Below are positions 60,638-64,000 of a stretch of 64,000 bases of DNA, piece after piece. Source of the stretch: DASSSY01 sp035708205 (GTDB taxonomy: Bacteria; Bacteroidota; Bacteroidia; Chitinophagales; Chitinophagaceae); NCBI GenBank assembly GCA_035708205.1, contig DASSSY010000004.1, positions 186,001 through 250,000 on the forward strand, in the 5' to 3' direction. A model generated the notes under the pieces. It was not told the origin of the DNA. It ran no database searches and saw nothing but the letters and a program-made list of their open reading frames with translations. How positions within the stretch are numbered: the first letter of the stretch is position 1; each line of letters opens with the position of its first letter. Both the position numbers and the translations under genes were made by a program.

Positions 60638-62152
60638 TTGAGTGGCATCAAACAATTAGCCGGGCAGACCATTTGGTATGGGCTTAGTAATATCGGCGGG
60701 CGATTTTTAAACTATTTGGTAACGCCTATCATTACTTATCTTGTCGGTTCTGCGACGGGTATGGCCGAAATGGGCACATACGCCATTTTATATGGTTATA
60801 TTGCTTTTCTGAACATCGTCTTTACCTATGGTTTCGAAACCGCGTACTTCCGCTTTGCCAATAAAGACGGCGTGGACACGGAGTCGCTGTTCCAGACGGC
60901 TTTTACTTCGCATATTATCAGTACCGTATTCTTCGTTCTGGTTATCGGTCTTTGCCGCGTGCCTTTAGGCGATTTTGTGGGTGTGAACGGGCATTACGAA
61001 TATATCTGGCTGTGCCTGTTCATTATAGGTTTTGATACTCTTTGTGTCATACCTCTGGCAAAGTTGCGAAAAGATAACCGTCCCCGGAAATATGCCTTTG
61101 TGAATATTGGCGGCATTGCTGTTTTTGTTTTGCTGACCATTTTGTTCATTGCGTTTTTGCCGGGCCTTGTGGCCCACAGCTCATCGGTATTCTTGAGAAA
61201 CTGGTACCAGCATCAGACCAAAACAGGGCTGTTGCTCATTGCCAATTGTGCCCAGGCGTTGGTAACGTTCATTTTGCTTTTTCATGAATGGAAAAGCATA
61301 CGCTTTAAGCTGAACAAAGCTCTTTGGCAACAGCTTTGGCGCTATAGCTCGCCCATGATCATCGGCGGGCTGGCCGGCATGACCAATGAAGTGATTGACC
61401 GGCAAATGTTGGGTAAGCTTATTCCCGGTACGCAACAACATGCTGATATACAGGTGGCCATTTACAACTATTGCTATAAGCTGGCCATTTTTATCACCCT
61501 GTTTACTTCGGCGTTCCGGATGGCAGCTGAGCCTTTTTTCTTTAATAAGTCGCGGGAAACGGGGGCGGTCCTTATTTATGCCCGGGTCATGAAATGGTTT
61601 GTGGTTACCGTGTCCATTGCCTTTTTGTTTACGGCCTTATTCCTGGATATCTGGCAGTATATCCTGGGGAAGAATTACCGTGCAGGATTGGGCGTCGTGC
61701 CGGTTTTGCTGGGCGCTAATTTATGTCTCGGCATTTATTATAATCTTTCTATCTGGTATAAATTAGCCGATAAGATGAAGGTTGGCATGTACATTACCCT
61801 GCTTGGGGCGGTCATTACGTTTGCGGGTAATTATTTTTTTATTCCTGGGTTTGGCTATTATGCTTCCGCCTGGACCACTTTTGTTTGTTATTTCGTGATG
61901 ATGGTTGTGGCGTGGCGGCTGGGCCGGAAATATTTTCCGATCCCTTACGATCTGCGACGGATTGCCGCTATCTTAGGGGTGATGCTATTGTTGTTTTTCA
62001 TACACCAGGGCATTTCTTCGCTTACGGAATCGTTTGCGGTAAGAGTGGTGAGTGGCTTGATTTTATTTGCCGGCTTCTTTTTGTTCGTCGGGTTCCGGGA
62101 ACGAAAGGAATTGGCAGGATTGCCACTCGTCGGCAAGCTTATCAGGAAATAG
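60638..62152 (+). CDS. Polysaccharide flippase-like membrane protein (MOP superfamily)
   Basis: A 504-residue protein with about 12-14 membrane helices. The opening SGIKQLAGQTIWYGLSNIGGRFLNYL is characteristic of Bacteroidota Wzx-like flippases, which move lipid-linked glycans or lipids across the inner membrane. The start is most likely TTG at 60638, reading MSGIKQLAGQ: an earlier TTG at 60617 lies within a TACATTTG -7 box (60612-60619), and no ATG is in frame. No glycosyltransferase cluster surrounds it, so the substrate is unknown. Confidence 0.85.
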   Translation: MSGIKQLAGQTIWYGLSNIGGRFLNYLVTPIITYLVGSATGMAEMGTYAILYGYIAFLNIVFTYGFETAYFRFANKDGVDTESLFQTAFTSHIISTVFFVLVIGLCRVPLGDFVGVNGHYEYIWLCLFIIGFDTLCVIPLAKLRKDNRPRKYAFVNIGGIAVFVLLTILFIAFLPGLVAHSSSVFLRNWYQHQTKTGLLLIANCAQALVTFILLFHEWKSIRFKLNKALWQQLWRYSSPMIIGGLAGMTNEVIDRQMLGKLIPGTQQHADIQVAIYNYCYKLAIFITLFTSAFRMAAEPFFFNKSRETGAVLIYARVMKWFVVTVSIAFLFTALFLDIWQYILGKNYRAGLGVVPVLLGANLCLGIYYNLSIWYKLADKMKVGMYITLLGAVITFAGNYFFIPGFGYYASAWTTFVCYFVMMVVAWRLGRKYFPIPYDLRRIAAILGVMLLLFFIHQGISSLTESFAVRVVSGLILFAGFFLFVGFRERKELAGLPLVGKLIRK

Positions 62153-62164
62153 GGCTACGGCTGG

Positions 62165-62593
62165 TTATTCCGGTAAAGCCGGTTTTTTCGAACGATGTGC
62201 GGTACCTTTGAAAAGGCTGACGAGTTCATTTTGCTCATTAAAAGTTTTGACTTCGTAAACACCGGTTCGCTTGCCCAAAAAAATGAGATCCGCTTTCAGG
62301 GTAAGCGTATCGCCCGGAAATGCCGGGCGGAGAAAATGAACGGAGGCTTCCAGGGCCACGGCAACAAGACCGTGTGAATTGCAGGCAAAGGCGAATACGG
62401 AATCAGCGGCCGCAAACAAAATGCCGCCGTGAACGGATCCGAACCCATTGCTCATTTCAGGTTTTAAAGTGAGATGCATTTGGCAACGGCCTTCTTCTAT
62501 AGCATCTAATTGCAGCCCCAGCCAGGCGGTAAAGCGATCCTTTTCCATCATTTTTTCATAAATCTGCCGGGCTTTGTTGGATGGAGTAGACAT
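62165..62593 (-). CDS. PaaI-family hotdog thioesterase
   Basis: A 142-residue protein. Family features are AWLGLQLDAIEEGRCQMHL, the core motif NGFGSVHGGILFAAADSVFAFACN with the conserved HGG and acidic residue, and VHFLRPAFPGDTL. Relatives hydrolyse aryl- or acyl-CoA thioesters in the cytoplasm, notably in phenylacetate breakdown. No paa genes are near, so the substrate is open. It converges on the flippase gene with 12 bases between. Confidence 0.9.
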   Translation of the reverse strand: MSTPSNKARQIYEKMMEKDRFTAWLGLQLDAIEEGRCQMHLTLKPEMSNGFGSVHGGILFAAADSVFAFACNSHGLVAVALEASVHFLRPAFPGDTLTLKADLIFLGKRTGVYEVKTFNEQNELVSLFKGTAHRSKKPALPE

Positions 62594-62718
62594 AAATCTC
62601 AGCTAAGCTTTGGTAACGAAGGTATCAAAAAGTAACCGTAATCCGGGTTTAAAAAGTCCTCCAGGGCCATCCCTCATGATCAAAATCCACCAGTTGGGGA
62701 AAAAAAAATAGATTTCCT

Positions 62719-62748
62719 TTTGTTTTTCGATTCTAAAAATTATATTTG
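62719..62748 (+). promoter_or_regulatory. Promoter of the DUF6089-type gene
   Basis: TTTG (62719-62722) and TATATTTG (62741-62748) are 18 bases apart, a close match to the Bacteroidota consensus, giving a leader of about 70 bases before the ATG at 62824. Confidence 0.65.
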
Positions 62749-62823
62749 TAACGTTGTTGGGAATTGGCCGCTGATCAAAATGGCGCCAGAGTAGGGTTGT
62801 ACACGAAATTTTGTTCATTTTAA

Positions 62824-63723
62824 ATGATTAATGCCTTGAAACGATTTTTATTAATGAGTTTATGTGTGCTGCCGCTGTTTGCTTTCGGTCAGGCACACCA
62901 CGAGGTCGGCCTGTGGTTGGGTGCGGCAAATTATCACGGCGATTTACAACACAATTGGGTGCCGACGGGCAGCAATGGCGGGAAAACCTACCAGCCAAGC
63001 GCCGGGCTTATCTATAAATATTTTCCCAACCCGAGATACGGGGTCCGTTTTGGCGCCTCTTATGTGCGCATTACTGCTGCCGACAGTCTTTCAAATGTTC
63101 GTGCCGACCAGCTAAGAAACCTGAGTTTTTCAAATAATGTTGTAGAACTATACGGCGCATTCGAGTTTAATTTTTTGCCCCTGGACATTCATCGTTTCCG
63201 GGTATCGCCTTACGTGTTTGCGGGGGTTGGCGCTTTTTACGGCCGTCCTTACGCCTTTAATCAGGAAGGTAAGAAAATGGATCTGCGCAGCCTGAGCACC
63301 GAAGGCCAGGGTTTGCCGCAATATCCCGATCGCAAAGTGTATCCGTTGGTAAACGCCATGTTTCCCATTGGGGGCGGTGTGAAATTCTTTGTGGGTAAAA
63401 CCCTGATGATTAGCGCTGAGGTCATGTTGCGCTATACGGCTACCGATTATTTGGATGATGTGAGCCGAACTTATGTCAATATGGATACCCTGCTAATGTA
63501 TAAAGGGAAGAATTCAGTAGATATGTCTTATCGTGGGAATGAAAAAACGTATCAGTGGGATGGTAATTACCCTAACTATCGTTTTCACCGCGGGGATTAC
63601 AAAAATAATGACTGGTATTGGACGGCAGGCGTTTCTGCTACCATTTATTTTGATGCTTTCGGCAATGTAAAAAAATATCTTCAGATCCAGTGCCCCAAAA
63701 TCTTTGGTACATGGGATCGCTAA
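62824..63723 (+). CDS. DUF6089-type outer-membrane beta-barrel protein
   Basis: A 299-residue exported protein: signal peptide 1-22 (FAFGQ), then HHEVGLWLGAANYHGDLQ, followed by an eight-stranded-type barrel pattern with SPYVFAGVGAFYGRP and VKFFVGKTLMISAEVMLRYT. The opening matches the DUF6089 family, which in Bacteroidota often stands before uppS and bamA. Here neither follows; a convergent gene ends downstream. It is presumed to be an outer-membrane protein with no assigned activity. Confidence 0.72.
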   Translation: MINALKRFLLMSLCVLPLFAFGQAHHEVGLWLGAANYHGDLQHNWVPTGSNGGKTYQPSAGLIYKYFPNPRYGVRFGASYVRITAADSLSNVRADQLRNLSFSNNVVELYGAFEFNFLPLDIHRFRVSPYVFAGVGAFYGRPYAFNQEGKKMDLRSLSTEGQGLPQYPDRKVYPLVNAMFPIGGGVKFFVGKTLMISAEVMLRYTATDYLDDVSRTYVNMDTLLMYKGKNSVDMSYRGNEKTYQWDGNYPNYRFHRGDYKNNDWYWTAGVSATIYFDAFGNVKKYLQIQCPKIFGTWDR

Positions 63724-63757
63724 TTCTTTTTACATGATTAAAAGGAAAGGGCCGGTT

Positions 63758-63791
63758 TAAAAAAGCGGCTCTTTTGCTCGTATGAGCCGTT
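63758..63791 (-). terminator. Terminator of the gene entering from the right edge
   Basis: Read leftward, CGGCTC pairs with GAGCCG around a 12-base loop and is followed by CTTTTTT. It lies 16 bases beyond the stop at 63807. Confidence 0.65.
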
Positions 63792-63806
63792 CTCCGGAAG
63801 ATCGAA

Positions 63807-64000
63807 TTACTTGTTTGTCTGAGTGGCATACCGGCCGCTGGGAATTATGCGGATAACGGGTACGTTCCGCTTCCGGTAAATCGCTTCAGCCGTTGTTCCT
63901 CGTTTGCAGTACCACATATTCCCTATTGCTAGGGGCTCCATCTCTGTGTTCGTATCCCAGCGATAACAACTATTAAACGATGGACAGCAAATGTTTACCA
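63807..64000 (-). CDS. 3' end of an unknown gene on the minus strand
   Basis: An open frame of 64 codons enters from the right edge and ends in TAA at 63807. It reads NMWYCKRGTTAEAIYRKRNV and then VPVIRIIPSGRYATQTNK, with ordinary codon use. The terminator at 63758-63791 lies in the right place and direction. Two adjacent cysteines (CC near the edge) and tryptophans suggest a folded domain, but I recognise no family. Its start lies outside the window. Confidence 0.55.
   Translation of the reverse strand, partial: VNICCPSFNSCYRWDTNTEMEPLAIGNMWYCKRGTTAEAIYRKRNVPVIRIIPSGRYATQTNK

Noticed and set aside
1..64000. CRISPR array, intact insertion sequence, prophage or rRNA
   Set aside because: I saw no regularly spaced repeats, transposase, phage structural genes or rRNA landmarks; the only mobile-DNA traces are the ORF6N gene and the ATPase remnant.

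Overview
The window reads as chromosomal DNA of a Bacteroidota bacterium, most likely of the Chitinophagaceae or a close family. The evidence is a SusC/SusD pair, three proteins with type IX secretion (T9SS) sorting tails or a T9SS-type serine protease, a PorP/SprF protein at the left edge, many Bacteroidota-only families (DUF4294, DUF4295, DUF4476, DUF6029 and DUF6089 types), bacillithiol gene bshB1, and promoters of the Bacteroidota form (TTTG, about 19 bases, TANNTTTG) rather than -35/-10 sites. I cannot fix the genus from sequence alone.

Layout. 1-2.8 kb: end of a PorP/SprF gene, DUF4294, bshB1 and a compact ribosomal operon rpmB-rpmG-DUF4295. 3.1-7.0 kb, minus strand: acpP-fabF-rnc and fumC. 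7.2-13.1 kb: aroQ, a TlpA-like thioredoxin divergent from a DUF6029 outer-membrane protein, DUF4476, comB and a PnuC-type transporter. 13.2-13.9 kb: tRNA-Met(CAT), a long inverted repeat and the wreck of an AAA ATPase gene. 13.9-15.6 kb: a Wzi/RemB-like barrel. 15.7-23.9 kb, minus strand: the membrane half of complex I, nuoH to nuoN, with its own promoter, a small coupled membrane protein between nuoH and nuoI, and a frameshifted ORF6N gene lodged between nuoK and nuoL; nuoA-G are not in the window. 24-38.9 kb: a multispanning glycosyltransferase, mpg, a T9SS-secreted protein, nadB and nadE, an M49 peptidase, an alpha-oxoamine synthase with a thioesterase, an FAH-family enzyme, and a padR-pspC operon with a perfect palindrome on its promoter.

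39-46 kb: a secreted trypsin-like protease followed by a SusC/SusD pair whose base composition is visibly A+T-richer than its surroundings and seems to change inside susC. 46-53 kb: yqeY, uvrA, tRNA-Thr(CGT), a ClC chloride channel, an FKBP and a lone ExbB. 53-56.4 kb, minus strand: a VWA protein, a histidine kinase and a TPR protein, with no response regulator. 56.4-64 kb: recR, the paralogue of the T9SS protein at 27 kb, secreted and envelope proteins, a reductase-like SDR, a flippase, a PaaI thioesterase, DUF6089 and the 3' end of a convergent gene.

Most of the window is ordinary housekeeping. The parts that most merit a second look are the small membrane protein coupled to nuoH, the VWA/kinase/TPR unit, the duplicated T9SS-secreted family, the mosaic SusC, and the padR operator. 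I found no CRISPR array, intact insertion sequence, prophage or rRNA.
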